From the IMG/VR virus record IMGVR_UViG_3300042197_002149, positions 1 through 39,200 of that record: a DNA stretch of 39,200 nucleotides; one strand, given 5' to 3'. The position numbers and the translations under genes are program-made. This document shows positions 10,858-21,931 of the stretch, in pieces. The stretch's first letter is position 1. The number at the start of each line of letters is the position of its first letter. The stretch comes from a virus. The notes under the pieces were generated by a model, which did not search any database, was not told the origin of the DNA, and saw nothing but the letters and a program-made list of their open reading frames with translations.

Positions 10858-10865
10858 TATTTATG
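10858..10865 (-). promoter_or_regulatory. T4-late-like promoter box upstream of gp8
   Basis: The minus strand reads CATAAATA, close to the T4 late consensus TATAAATA recognised by gp55/gp33. The box overlaps the TAA stop of the 3689-residue gene and lies 17 bases before the gp8 ATG. This would give gp8 and the downstream structural genes their own late start. AT-rich sequence makes chance matches possible. Confidence 0.45.
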
Positions 10866-13800
10866 ATGAGTAATCTCGGTATTTTAGGGGAAGTAATCTT
10901 TGAACTGTTGGTGATGTTGCAATTCCTGCAAGACCATTATTGTAAACTGTAAATGATTTTGGATCTGTTCTATTTAACTGACTAATTCTACCCCAACTAT
11001 ATTCGCCATAAAAACTACTAAATCCAAATCCTGAAAGTCCATTATAACTTGTTAAACTTACAGTTACTTGAGCAACATAAGTAAGTCCAATTCCAGGAAC
11101 TCCAGTCTGTGCAATAGAAACTGCAGCTACTTCGTAAATATTATCAATAAATGTACTACCAAATCCAACTACCGTGCCATCTTGACGCAGAGATGTAACA
11201 CCATTGCCAACATTAGAGTTGGAGACTTTAAAATAGTAACCAGTTTGAATTCCACTCACTCCAGTAGTTGCAATTCCGACAGAATTAATATTTAAATCTC
11301 TTAAGAATGAGTTTGTAGGAATAAACAGGTCAAGAATAATTCCAGTTGAAGCAACTCCAACTGTTGTTGTTTTAATTCCAGTAATAACTCCAAAGTCGCC
11401 CGAATATACAACATTTGTAATTAACTCACTAGTTACTGATGGGAATTCAATCAAAACTTGTGGTGGATTTGTTGAAGTATATCCACTACCAGAATTTACA
11501 ACACTGATGGAAGTTACTATACCGCTAGTTATAGATGCTGATCCAGAAGCTCTAAATGTAGTTCCAAGTCCGACTGGATTTGAAATCGTTACTTCTGGTG
11601 CGGTAGAATATCCCTTTCCACCATTACTAATAGCAATTGAAGAAATTGTACCTGCAGCAGATACGATAGCGGTTGCGGCGGCGGCCACTAAAGTATCTTG
11701 AGATGTTATGATTACTTTCTTTGGATCAGTATTCGCAGAGACATATTCATTAGCACTATCAAAAAATGTCTTGACACTTTCTACAAAAATTACAGAAGAA
11801 GTAACTCCAACACTCTGAATAATATTTGTAGTTGGTTGAATAACTGGTTCGTAAAGAACTCTATTTTTTCCAATTTCAACCCCATCAATAATTTTATCTT
11901 GAGTTTGATAACATAATGTAACTGGTCTAATTAAACTTTGATTTAAACTAAGTCCTGGGTTAAAATAAGTATTTGTCTTAGCGTTATTGCTGGAAAGAAC
12001 CTCAGATACTATTCTTTCATTTTGAGTTTGATCCATAGTATCACCAATTATGGTCAGTCCATCTCCAACTTCAATTGGTTCTATAATATCAACAAAAGTT
12101 ACATCAACTTCACCATTACCTTTATAGAAAAGAATTTTTGAAGTATCCTCTGGTTTTGGTGGTTCTGAGAAAGTTATTGAACTTCCACCAGAAAATAGAT
12201 ATCCTTTTCCAGGAACTTGTAAAATATCATTAATGAAAACCAATAATGTGGATTGAACGTCAATTCCGGAACCAACTCTAGCTCTAATAGAAGTTAAAGT
12301 ATCGTTAATTTTCAGTGGGAATACAGTGGTTTCACCATCAAATAACGAATCAAGAGGATCTATTACTTGAAGGTCTCCAATTGAGAATCCAGAGAAACTA
12401 TCTGTGAAAGTTCTATCAACAGTAATTTGGAACTCACTAAATGTCGAGGCAATATCTGTAGGAATTCCTACAGTGCCTCCGACTCCAACGGTAAGAATTT
12501 GTCCTTGACCATAAGAGTATCCAGTATTTTTAATTTCAAAAGTGATTACGCTTGATCCTTGACCAACAACAATATCAACGGTTGCTCCACTTCCAAATCC
12601 AGTTGGAGATGAAGAACTATAAACTAAAGGAATATTACTATATGATAATGGAGCATCAATAACAACTAATGGAGGATTTGATGAAGTATATCCAACACCG
12701 GGGTTTGTAATTGCAATACTCACAATTCTACCTTTATTTGTTGTAGACGTTCCAATTGATGCAACACCAACATAAGTAATATTTGGAGTTCCTGTACTTT
12801 GTGTGATAACTCCAACTCGAACCGTTGGTTGAGATCCAGATCTATATCCAGAACCACTATTTCCAATACTAATAGATTGAATAGTTCCAGCCACAGAAAC
12901 AATGGCCGTTCCTCCAGCACTTACTAATGGTTGATAACCAAATCCAGCAGTGGATCCAACTGAAACAATAATACCAGATCTTGGTAAAGATGTTGCATTA
13001 ATATCATAAGATTGAGTTTGAGTTCCTGTGAAAGTAATTGAAGTAATACCAGCAGACTCAGAAAGGTCATAATTTCCAGAAACTAAAACTGATCCTGTAG
13101 ATCTTTCTGGACCTTGGAAAATTTGATTTACTAAGACGATTGCATTTGATGTGCTAATTCCAGTAATATTGGATCCCTCAGACTTTAATGTAAAAACACT
13201 ATTCGAACCATTAAATGATCCAGAAATGTCATCAAAAACTTTATTATAAAAATAAGTATCATCAACTGAGTTGACATTACCCGATTTTAAGAAAACTCTT
13301 CCACTAAACGTAGATCCAGTGATCAATCCAACATAATCTTGTTCATCTCCTCTATCAGATACACCAGTAAATGGAACTTGTCCATATGGAGCAGTTGAGA
13401 AATAAATGATGTTGTTATCAATATTGTAATTTCCATTGAGTTTTGTAATGAGACTACCAATACCATGTGTAGCAATTCCAGTTCCCAACCATCCTCGTTG
13501 AACAATTGCAACATTTGTGGAACCATATCCAAGAGTTTCAATTAACATAATTTCATTATCAATTTTTATCATATCCCCGGTAAAGAATGATGTAATTCCA
13601 GATAATGTCACTAAATTTGTTATTTCTCCAACAAAACTAGAAGTTATCGTTGTAACTGCTGTAGATACAAGAGGAGACTGAATAACGTTATCGATTGATA
13701 TTAAAGTTTTTGCATTTTGCTTTTTGGACCTGAAGACGTGTGAAGTTCCAATTCCAACACTCGTAATATCAAATGTTACTGCTGGTGTTGATAAAGCATC

Positions 13801-16800
13801 AGCTGCAGATTTTGCAAATTTTACATATAAGTTATCAGATTTGACAGCATATATGGTTCTTGGAAGTTTATCGGTTGTTCCTACACCAACGGAAGTGGTT
13901 GCGATTCCAATGGCATTAATTGAAGTTGTATCTGATGAAGTATATTCATAAGAAATTTCTTCTCCAGTTACAAAGAAATGTCCAGGAATTTTAACTGCGT
14001 TTAAACTTAAATCAACAATACTAGAATCAGATCCTAATGCATATCTTTCAAAAATTGGGAGTTGATTGCTTGTAAGATTAAATTCTTTTTTCGTGGAAAC
14101 TAAAGTTCCTTCGTAAGAACCATTTCCAGAAGCAATTGATGCATTATTCAGTGATATTTCTCTAGTAAAATTATTCCCCTCAGATGAATGAACCGACTGC
14201 TGGAAAACTCTTACTTGTGCGTCAATGTTTGCATTTGGAATAAAGTGTAATCGAGTGTTGTCTCCAACTCTTTCAATTGTAAAACTTCCAAGAGGCCCAT
14301 CGGTTTGTACAAAACCGAATTCTGACACGTAAGCGTTCGATTGATTTTTCAGAGAAACTAACTCCGACATTTGATATTGTTGGTTAGTCAAGTCCTCAAC
14401 AACTGCAATATAGTATGCAGCATCTCCAGTCAATGAAAATTCAGAAACCGTAGAAACTCCTGGCGCTGTTGATGAAGCAATACTTGTCAATGTTGAGGTA
14501 AGGAAACTATCATACATGACAGTTGTTCCAACTCCAACTGCAGATGAATTTGCAATTGAAACCCGAACAGTATTTACAAAGTGTGCTGTAGATAATCCAA
14601 CATCTGGAGTTAAATCAATGTTTAAATTGGATCCAGACAAATACGCATTGTATGTTCCAATTCCCGGTGAACTGAAAGAAGATAAGTTACCAGTTGTTAA
14701 CTGTCCATATTCTAAAAATTCTACATCAGTTCCATTATGGAGAACGCTGATTTCATCGACTTCATAGAAAGAACCATCTGTTGCTCCAATTACAACATAA
14801 ACTTTAGAAGCCCTATACGTGGATGCAATTCCAACAATTGTAGTTGCAGTGCTCACACCAACAGGAATCGTTACAGTTGAAGATTTAATATTGACAATAT
14901 CTCCAAGGTTATACTCTCCAGTAGATGCAACAACATCGGAAACATTGATACTTGAGAATGAAATATCATAATTATTTTCTTCTGAAAAAACAGGATAAAA
15001 TACTAAAGCACCTTCAGTACCAGCGATATTAAAATCAAAGGTTCCCAAATCATCTTGATTGAAAATTTTTCCATATTGATTCAAATAACCAAAATTACTA
15101 TCGTGAAGTAATGATGTCAATAACACTTGATTTTGCTCTGGTAAAACTAAATCTCTTACAAATGTAATATATTTTCTATAACGATTATCGGATAATGTAA
15201 ATGCGTCAATCGTTGAAAACGGAGTTGATCTGGGATTACTATTAAATTGTGGAGAAAGATCATCAATATTAAGAACTCTATTTCCAACTGACTCAAAATA
15301 ATCTTGTAGAATTGCCGAATTGAAGTTAATTTGATTTGAGGCAAATCTATTACCAACAAAAATATTATTTTCTGTTACAAGATCAAAATCTGATATACAG
15401 TGAGTATCGATTGTAGAATCCAATTCAGCCAAAGTGGCAATTTCCATTTCTGCGGTTGTTCCAATTCCAATTGAATCTGGAGAAGATACAACTTGAAGAT
15501 CTGCAAATTTTTTAAATCCTGCGGGGTGATTTAAATCATCTACTACATCATCCCAGTCACTAAATGGAGTGTTTGTTTTGATAGAATATGAAAAATATTG
15601 ATAGTAATCATTATCTGCAATTTTTTGAAGATCATTATTTAAAAATCCGGTTTGCTGTTGCCAACCTTTTTTAACTATTGAATTTGATTTGACATTATAG
15701 ATTGAATCAAAACTAATTACTCGATTAATTACGGCCTCAGTTTTAGAAGATTCACCGACTAAAGTATCACCTTGCACAAATCCTTGACTTGTAGAGACTC
15801 TTACAGTATTATTATTTTCATCCCAATTTTCTATAACTCCAGTCGATGATTGTGAGAATACATTTTCTCCATCAAAAAATTCATTTCTTTGATATTCAAT
15901 TGAAAATGATGGAAGATCTCTTTCCGCAATTATTCTTCCTGCAGAATTAATTGGATCGTAGTTTCCTGGAATTTCTGTTGAAGATAGTTTTCCAGTTAAA
16001 TTGTAGGAAACTGTTGCTCCAATTCCACCAATGTTTGGATCTATATTGACAATTGTAAAGAACTCATATCCATAGGATTCTGAATTATATCCTTTGGCAG
16101 TCGATCCAATACCAACACTAATATTTTCAATTAAAATTTTATCTCCAATTGCAAAGGGGAAATCTGCGGCATTACTAAAACTGGATCCAAGTGTTACGAC
16201 AACATCTTTACTTGCAGAAATAAATCTAATCGTACTGATTCCAACACCATTACTATTGTTTATTGGGAAAACTATTGAAGTTTCTTTATTGACAGATCTT
16301 GAATTTTTTAGAATAGAAACTTGAGTATCTCCAAGATTATATTCCAAATCAACACCTTGATCAATTTCTCTTGTTAAACGATCAATAACAATTAAGTCTG
16401 GTGCTACGATATAGTTTCTTCCAACTGAAGTAACTCCTATGGATTTAATTGAAAATAAATTATTTACTTCTAAAATTTCTGGAATTTTTGCTGTTGGCCT
16501 TAAACTTAAATCTGAAGGATAGTCAAATCCAATATCTTGAATTTCAACTCTATTAATAGACCCAATACCAGTGCCATATGGAACTAAAACTGCATTTGTT
16601 CCAATACCTGTTGTTATTGATTTAATATATGGAAGAGTTCTATATGATAGACCTTTTGATTTTAATTTTGCTTGATGAATTGGACCATAAGCAGTTCCGG
16701 ATGTAGTTTGATATTTCAATTCCCCATTGGAGGATGAATAACTTGATGCCTCTGGATAACTTAAAATTGTATATGCAAATTGAGTAGATGATGTAGAAAC

Positions 16801-19800
16801 AATATCATAGGTTCCAGAATATAAACTTGTTACAACTCCAGGAAGAACTGAAACTTTAACAGAATCTCCTATTTCAAGTCCATGAGTTGCAGCAAGAGAA
16901 ACTGTGACTAAATTTCTAGTCGTTGTTCCCTTTAAAGTATTTTGATAGTTTGTAGTAAAACTATGAGAGTTTCCAGTTCCAACATTTGTGAAATAAAGTA
17001 AGGAAGCAGTTGTTCCAATTCCCACAAAAGATCCAGTGGTTCCCAATCCAACTTTAATTGTTGATATACCAATTAAATTATCTCCAAGTCTTGCAGCATA
17101 AACTGAAGAATTATTTGAAAGTTGATAACTTGATACTCCATCTGTAGATATTGAAACTGCAGTTCCGCCATTGTGACTATATATCAATTCTGTTCCGGTT
17201 TCCAAACCATGTTTTGGTAACCATAGAGATCTGGTTGGAATATTAATTTGAGTTATTCCAGCTCCAGGATTTGTAAAATTTAGAGTATATCCTATTCCAG
17301 GGCCAGCAGTTGTTCCCAATCCAACAGTTTCTTTTGGATCAAAATATATTTGCCTATTTAATTGTAAGTTAAACGTAGAAGTTGAAATTCCAAATGGCAA
17401 TTCAAATTTTCTAGTTCTTTCAGTAATTGCCACTCCAGCAGAAATTGTTGTTATGCCTTGGGTGTTATTGTAATTGCGTGCAACTCTAACTCTTGATGAA
17501 AGAGTATCTACATTAAGAATTTTTACTTGCTCACCAAGAATTTGGTATATATCATTTTCCTTTACAACATTTAAATTTCCATTTACATTGAAATATGTTA
17601 CAATTCCAGTATATCCTGTAGAACCAACTCCAGTAGATAACAATAATTCATTGATGACCACTTTTATTTTTCCACTGGTGCTAATTCCAGTTGATGTAAA
17701 ACTTACCAAATCATTGTTATTATAAGCATGGGGATTAGTTGCATATCCAATGAACTGCTTTCCATTAGATATGGGAATCATTTGAACTCCTTCAATTACA
17801 GAAGTTGCGATTCCAACATTGTTTACTTCTTTTCCTTCAAGGAAAGAAACTTCTGCAGAAATGCCAAAACCACCAGTTCCAGTATTGTCAAAAACAATTT
17901 GATCACCAACTTGATAGTTTGTCCCTCCAGTTACGATGCCAATGGAATCAATTCCAGATCTTGTTGTATTTTTTACAATTGATAACTGCTTTTTAATTCG
18001 GTTTGAGTCTATGACAAAATCATAATAACTTCTAGCATTAGTAAAGTGATATGGATATGTGTTTCTACTCCAACCTTGAGCATTTATATCAATTTCATCT
18101 TGATTTGATGAAGCCAAATAATTAAACGCTATTGGTTTTGATTTATAAGTGTTTCCAATAATATATGGGAATACTGGTCTTCTAAATGATGCGAATGGTC
18201 CAGTCGAATCATTTACAGAATTTATAGTAGCAAAATATGCATAGACTCCATCTGGAAATTCTGGAGTTGGTCCAAATTTTCCATTGTGTTCATCTAAATC
18301 TCCACTGTTTGTAAAAATATAATCTTCAACGAAATACCCAGAAGGATATAATAAAGTGCTTGGTCTATCTGGACTTAATGATACAGTATATCCAGAAACC
18401 ATTCTCTTAACAATACCAGAGGAATCAAATCCATATGGTCCATAAATTGGATTTCCATCATATGCCCAACCAATAATAGGAGAGTGTGTAGATGATTCAA
18501 TTTCAGCTCCTGCAGAAGTTTGTAAGTCTGATACGAAAATTGGAGTTTCTGCAATAAATTGTGTTGCAAGTGAAGAGATTCTTAAAGATCTTGCGGCATA
18601 TGAATGAGTATACTGAAGTCCATAAGAATCTTTCAATGATCTTTGAAGAATTCCATCATCGGATGGTATTTGATTTGATTGTAATAATCTTTGTACAGTA
18701 TCAACTCTCCAAGATGTTAAAGATGCTTCAAATAATGCTCCCGCTCCAGCAGGTATAACATCAATGTCCGTTCCTTCAGAATATCCGTTTCCTTCAAATA
18801 TAACTTTTACTTCAACTAATTGACCATTATTAATAATTGGTGTAAGAACAGCACCAGATCCAGTAGTACTATTAATAACCAAATTTGGAGGAGAATTATA
18901 ACCGCTTCCATTATTGGTTACAAAAACCTGTTTGATTTTTTCATTAGATACAACCGTTACCAACTGAGCTCCAGATCCACTGTTTAAAGTAAATGTTGGT
19001 TGTCTTTGATAATTTAAGATCTCTTCATCACCATATTCTGATCCACCAGAAATAACAGAAACTGAGGTGATTTCTCCTCTAAAAATCGGTTTTAAAACTG
19101 CATTGAAATTTTGTCCCGTTAGGGTTGAAACACCAATTCTACCTTTAATTGTTAATTGGATTGATGATCCACTACTTACATATCCAGTGCCACTTTCTAT
19201 TATTGATACTGATCCAATTTTCTTTTTCTTATTTACCGATAAAAATCTATGATTTCCAGTTCCAAAAGAGGATAAATTAATTGTGTTAATACCTACAGAA
19301 GCATCTGTGAAAGTATTATGCAATTTAATTGTTGTTCCATTTTGAACGGAAACATAATATTTTGCTCCGGTTGTAATACCGCCAACATTACTTTCTCCTT
19401 GAGTATCATAAATGACTTCTTCAGAATCTCTAAATTTATGAAAAGTTCCAAACCCAATAGTATCATTTGTAATATTAACTTGTGAAGAAGAAGCGGATGA
19501 ATTAAATGTTATGGAGTGATCAAATTCGATTAGATTTGGTTTTACGATTGCACCTGTTCCTCCACCACCAGTAATAGTAATAATTGGATCTTCCAGATAA
19601 TCAAACCCCGGATCAACAATATCGACTCGATTCAATGCACCAGTTACTGTACAAATTGCAACAGCCCCAGTTCCCAAGTCATCGGAAATTGTTAAAACTG
19701 GCGGACTCATTAGATCATATCCAGATCCTGGAGAAGTTGGTACTATTCTTAAAATCGAACCATAATAAATTAAATCGCTTGACTTATAATTTGATAATTC

Positions 19801-21930
19801 TACACCATTAACAAAAATTCCCGTATGTCCTTCCGTTTCGTATTTTAATCCATCATTAATTGGGGTTGATAATTTTCGAATAAGTTTTTGTGGTTTTACT
19901 CTTTCAAGATTTAAAGATCTATCAGAAAATTCAAAGAAGAAAAATTTATTATTGATAACTGTTCCTGTTATTGAAATATAATTTTGAGTGTAAATATTTT
20001 GACGACTTCTTGCAAGAGATATCGTTGTAGAATTAATTCTCCTTACAAAATAAATCCCTTTAATCAAATCTAATTTATTTGAACTATCAGTAGGATTATA
20101 AACAATCGCATCACCAGTTAATAGTCCATGAGTTCCAATTACTAATTGAGTTCCAGAAAAAGTTCCAGAAAAAGTAATTGCGCGATCAGTAATTGTTAAT
20201 GGTCTATTAAAATATGTTGGTAAAGAATTTGCAGCTAAATATAAAGAATCATTCAAATCTGTATAAATGTTTTGAACATTGGACGAAAATTTTTCAATTT
20301 CTGCATAATTTGTCGTAGATACCTTTGAAATATTTTTTCTAACAGTGTAAAAAGAATTTGTGCTTAATTGACCCTGCCCAGAAATATTAAATGAAGTTTT
20401 ATTATCAAATCCAGAAACATTGGAAGTGAAAATTGAAGTAATATTTTCTGGAATTATACTTCCATAAAACTCTCTACTATCTGAAGAAATAAGTGTAATT
20501 GAATCACCAATTACAAAATCGTGCTCATCAAAAAGATTTACCTTATACGTAAAATTTGAAATATCAAGTAATTCTAAACTTTTAACGTCATATCGTGAGG
20601 ATACATTAAAAAACCAATTATTTGCTTTAGGTGAATCCAGTTTTGATCCTAATGTTTTAATTTGAATTATATCATTTTTTTCTTGATAGTAATTATCATC
20701 TAAAATTTGCAAATCTGACAATACGCCAGTGATTCTAACTTTCACCACATTATCTGTTGAAATACCAACCATTCCATAAGCATATGCATCAAGAGCAATT
20801 TCTTGAGACGCTGAGAGTTCTGAAGTTACTCCAGAGCACCCTAAAAATTGATTGAGTGTTTTTTCGCTATAAGTAATCGAAATCGTGGTATCATCTGCAA
20901 CCACTGCAGTCAATGTTCCAGATTCTGGAAATCCTACGGTAGAATCCACATCAAGTGTTGTAACACCAATTCCTGCTGTTGTTACTATTTGAGTTTTTGG
21001 ATGAATTGTAAATTCTCCAAAATTATAATCAGATACGTTAACATCTTTTTCTTGATCATAATCAAGACTAATAATATAATATTCTTTTTCACCTCTAAGT
21101 ATTCTTTCTACTTTTGAAATCGTTCTTTTAGCCCCAGCAATAAAATCTGTTTCGTCTTGAATCAAAGTTGATCCAGAAAGACTCATAGGATCACCAGAAA
21201 TTGCCTCTACAACATGATCTTTGGCAATATAATATTGGGCATCCGATGGTTGAATTAAATAATCTCTTGGTTTAATTACAGATACAGATTCTCCATAAAG
21301 AGCTGAGAAAAGAATTTTAAAAGACTTATCAGATCCCTTGGAAGAATAAAAATCTTTTATACGAGTAATAAAAAAGGATTCGTTTAATTCGGAATATAAT
21401 TCTCTGACTTCAAATCCAGGAGCGACTTGTTTTTTAACTTTTGTAAAAAATTCTTTTAGGAAAAGAACACTTAAATTTGTAACAGTTTCTCCAGAAGAAT
21501 GCTCTGCTACTTCAGAATCCGAAAAAACAAGTTGATCATAATTTGCAGGATCTTGATATGATGTAGTTCCTACAAAGCCTCGAATACAATTGACGAATGT
21601 TGTTGATGTTTTTGATTCGTATGTGATGATCTCATTATTAATTAAAAGTAATCCATATGAGTCTGGAAATCCACTTGTAGAATCAACGGATATTGTCGTG
21701 TCAAAAAACTCAACGTCTGCAGATAAACTAGTGGAATCAATTAAATTTGTAAGATTTTCTAATTTTACATATCGATCTATATTTTGTAAAATATCAGACG
21801 GGCCACTCTGATATTCTAAAGATCTGTAATATTGAGATAAAAACTCAACAAACAGGGGAAATTCATCTCTTACATAAGAGGGAACTTGATTTTCAACAAT
21901 TAAACTCGTCTTTACCCTTGTCTGTGCCAT
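10861..21930 (-). CDS. 3689-residue baseplate-region structural protein with YHYH-like segment
   Basis: The largest gene here, placed where T4 encodes gp7 (1032 residues) between gp6 and gp8. The first 250 residues (VPSYVRDEFPLFVEFLSQYY, later FYSSKGSDKSFKILFSALYG) are the conserved N-terminal part of large cyanophage baseplate proteins. Residues about 1150-1240 contain GWAYDGNPIYGPYG and LDEHNGKFGPTPEFPDG, the hallmarks of the YHYH domain, but the eponymous YHYH reads YAYF. Many copies of a beta repeat of the form GxGYxxxPPxVxI occur near residues 730-800, 950-1010, 3030-3080 and 3440-3490. It is preceded by gp6 with one base between. It is probably a wedge or tail-periphery protein; calling it gp7 is positional only. 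Confidence 0.75.
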   Translation of the reverse strand: MAQTRVKTSLIVENQVPSYVRDEFPLFVEFLSQYYRSLEYQSGPSDILQNIDRYVKLENLTNLIDSTSLSADVEFFDTTISVDSTSGFPDSYGLLLINNEIITYESKTSTTFVNCIRGFVGTTSYQDPANYDQLVFSDSEVAEHSSGETVTNLSVLFLKEFFTKVKKQVAPGFEVRELYSELNESFFITRIKDFYSSKGSDKSFKILFSALYGESVSVIKPRDYLIQPSDAQYYIAKDHVVEAISGDPMSLSGSTLIQDETDFIAGAKRTISKVERILRGEKEYYIISLDYDQEKDVNVSDYNFGEFTIHPKTQIVTTAGIGVTTLDVDSTVGFPESGTLTAVVADDTTISITYSEKTLNQFLGCSGVTSELSASQEIALDAYAYGMVGISTDNVVKVRITGVLSDLQILDDNYYQEKNDIIQIKTLGSKLDSPKANNWFFNVSSRYDVKSLELLDISNFTYKVNLFDEHDFVIGDSITLISSDSREFYGSIIPENITSIFTSNVSGFDNKTSFNISGQGQLSTNSFYTVRKNISKVSTTNYAEIEKFSSNVQNIYTDLNDSLYLAANSLPTYFNRPLTITDRAITFSGTFSGTQLVIGTHGLLTGDAIVYNPTDSSNKLDLIKGIYFVRRINSTTISLARSRQNIYTQNYISITGTVINNKFFFFEFSDRSLNLERVKPQKLIRKLSTPINDGLKYETEGHTGIFVNGVELSNYKSSDLIYYGSILRIVPTSPGSGYDLMSPPVLTISDDLGTGAVAICTVTGALNRVDIVDPGFDYLEDPIITITGGGGTGAIVKPNLIEFDHSITFNSSASSSQVNITNDTIGFGTFHKFRDSEEVIYDTQGESNVGGITTGAKYYVSVQNGTTIKLHNTFTDASVGINTINLSSFGTGNHRFLSVNKKKKIGSVSIIESGTGYVSSGSSIQLTIKGRIGVSTLTGQNFNAVLKPIFRGEITSVSVISGGSEYGDEEILNYQRQPTFTLNSGSGAQLVTVVSNEKIKQVFVTNNGSGYNSPPNLVINSTTGSGAVLTPIINNGQLVEVKVIFEGNGYSEGTDIDVIPAGAGALFEASLTSWRVDTVQRLLQSNQIPSDDGILQRSLKDSYGLQYTHSYAARSLRISSLATQFIAETPIFVSDLQTSAGAEIESSTHSPIIGWAYDGNPIYGPYGFDSSGIVKRMVSGYTVSLSPDRPSTLLYPSGYFVEDYIFTNSGDLDEHNGKFGPTPEFPDGVYAYFATINSVNDSTGPFASFRRPVFPYIIGNTYKSKPIAFNYLASSNQDEIDINAQGWSRNTYPYHFTNARSYYDFVIDSNRIKKQLSIVKNTTRSGIDSIGIVTGGTNYQVGDQIVFDNTGTGGFGISAEVSFLEGKEVNNVGIATSVIEGVQMIPISNGKQFIGYATNPHAYNNNDLVSFTSTGISTSGKIKVVINELLLSTGVGSTGYTGIVTYFNVNGNLNVVKENDIYQILGEQVKILNVDTLSSRVRVARNYNNTQGITTISAGVAITERTRKFELPFGISTSTFNLQLNRQIYFDPKETVGLGTTAGPGIGYTLNFTNPGAGITQINIPTRSLWLPKHGLETGTELIYSHNGGTAVSISTDGVSSYQLSNNSSVYAARLGDNLIGISTIKVGLGTTGSFVGIGTTASLLYFTNVGTGNSHSFTTNYQNTLKGTTTRNLVTVSLAATHGLEIGDSVKVSVLPGVVTSLYSGTYDIVSTSSTQFAYTILSYPEASSYSSSNGELKYQTTSGTAYGPIHQAKLKSKGLSYRTLPYIKSITTGIGTNAVLVPYGTGIGSINRVEIQDIGFDYPSDLSLRPTAKIPEILEVNNLFSIKSIGVTSVGRNYIVAPDLIVIDRLTREIDQGVDLEYNLGDTQVSILKNSRSVNKETSIVFPINNSNGVGISTIRFISASKDVVVTLGSSFSNAADFPFAIGDKILIENISVGIGSTAKGYNSESYGYEFFTIVNIDPNIGGIGATVSYNLTGKLSSTEIPGNYDPINSAGRIIAERDLPSFSIEYQRNEFFDGENVFSQSSTGVIENWDENNNTVRVSTSQGFVQGDTLVGESSKTEAVINRVISFDSIYNVKSNSIVKKGWQQQTGFLNNDLQKIADNDYYQYFSYSIKTNTPFSDWDDVVDDLNHPAGFKKFADLQVVSSPDSIGIGTTAEMEIATLAELDSTIDTHCISDFDLVTENNIFVGNRFASNQINFNSAILQDYFESVGNRVLNIDDLSPQFNSNPRSTPFSTIDAFTLSDNRYRKYITFVRDLVLPEQNQVLLTSLLHDSNFGYLNQYGKIFNQDDLGTFDFNIAGTEGALVFYPVFSEENNYDISFSSINVSDVVASTGEYNLGDIVNIKSSTVTIPVGVSTATTIVGIASTYRASKVYVVIGATDGSFYEVDEISVLHNGTDVEFLEYGQLTTGNLSSFSSPGIGTYNAYLSGSNLNIDLTPDVGLSTAHFVNTVRVSIANSSAVGVGTTVMYDSFLTSTLTSIASSTAPGVSTVSEFSLTGDAAYYIAVVEDLTNQQYQMSELVSLKNQSNAYVSEFGFVQTDGPLGSFTIERVGDNTRLHFIPNANIDAQVRVFQQSVHSSEGNNFTREISLNNASIASGNGSYEGTLVSTKKEFNLTSNQLPIFERYALGSDSSIVDLSLNAVKIPGHFFVTGEEISYEYTSSDTTSINAIGIATTSVGVGTTDKLPRTIYAVKSDNLYVKFAKSAADALSTPAVTFDITSVGIGTSHVFRSKKQNAKTLISIDNVIQSPLVSTAVTTITSSFVGEITNLVTLSGITSFFTGDMIKIDNEIMLIETLGYGSTNVAIVQRGWLGTGIATHGIGSLITKLNGNYNIDNNIIYFSTAPYGQVPFTGVSDRGDEQDYVGLITGSTFSGRVFLKSGNVNSVDDTYFYNKVFDDISGSFNGSNSVFTLKSEGSNITGISTSNAIVLVNQIFQGPERSTGSVLVSGNYDLSESAGITSITFTGTQTQSYDINATSLPRSGIIVSVGSTAGFGYQPLVSAGGTAIVSVAGTIQSISIGNSGSGYRSGSQPTVRVGVITQSTGTPNITYVGVASIGTSTTNKGRIVSIAITNPGVGYTSSNPPLVVIDAPLSYSNIPLVYSSSSPTGFGSGATVDIVVGQGSSVITFEIKNTGYSYGQGQILTVGVGGTVGIPTDIASTFSEFQITVDRTFTDSFSGFSIGDLQVIDPLDSLFDGETTVFPLKINDTLTSIRARVGSGIDVQSTLLVFINDILQVPGKGYLFSGGSSITFSEPPKPEDTSKILFYKGNGEVDVTFVDIIEPIEVGDGLTIIGDTMDQTQNERIVSEVLSSNNAKTNTYFNPGLSLNQSLIRPVTLCYQTQDKIIDGVEIGKNRVLYEPVIQPTTNIIQSVGVTSSVIFVESVKTFFDSANEYVSANTDPKKVIITSQDTLVAAAATAIVSAAGTISSIAISNGGKGYSTAPEVTISNPVGLGTTFRASGSASITSGIVTSISVVNSGSGYTSTNPPQVLIEFPSVTSELITNVVYSGDFGVITGIKTTTVGVASTGIILDLFIPTNSFLRDLNINSVGIATTGVSGIQTGYYFKVSNSNVGNGVTSLRQDGTVVGFGSTFIDNIYEVAAVSIAQTGVPGIGLTYVAQVTVSLTSYNGLSGFGFSSFYGEYSWGRISQLNRTDPKSFTVYNNGLAGIATSPTVQRLLPLKYRDYSS

Positions 21931-21931
21931 A

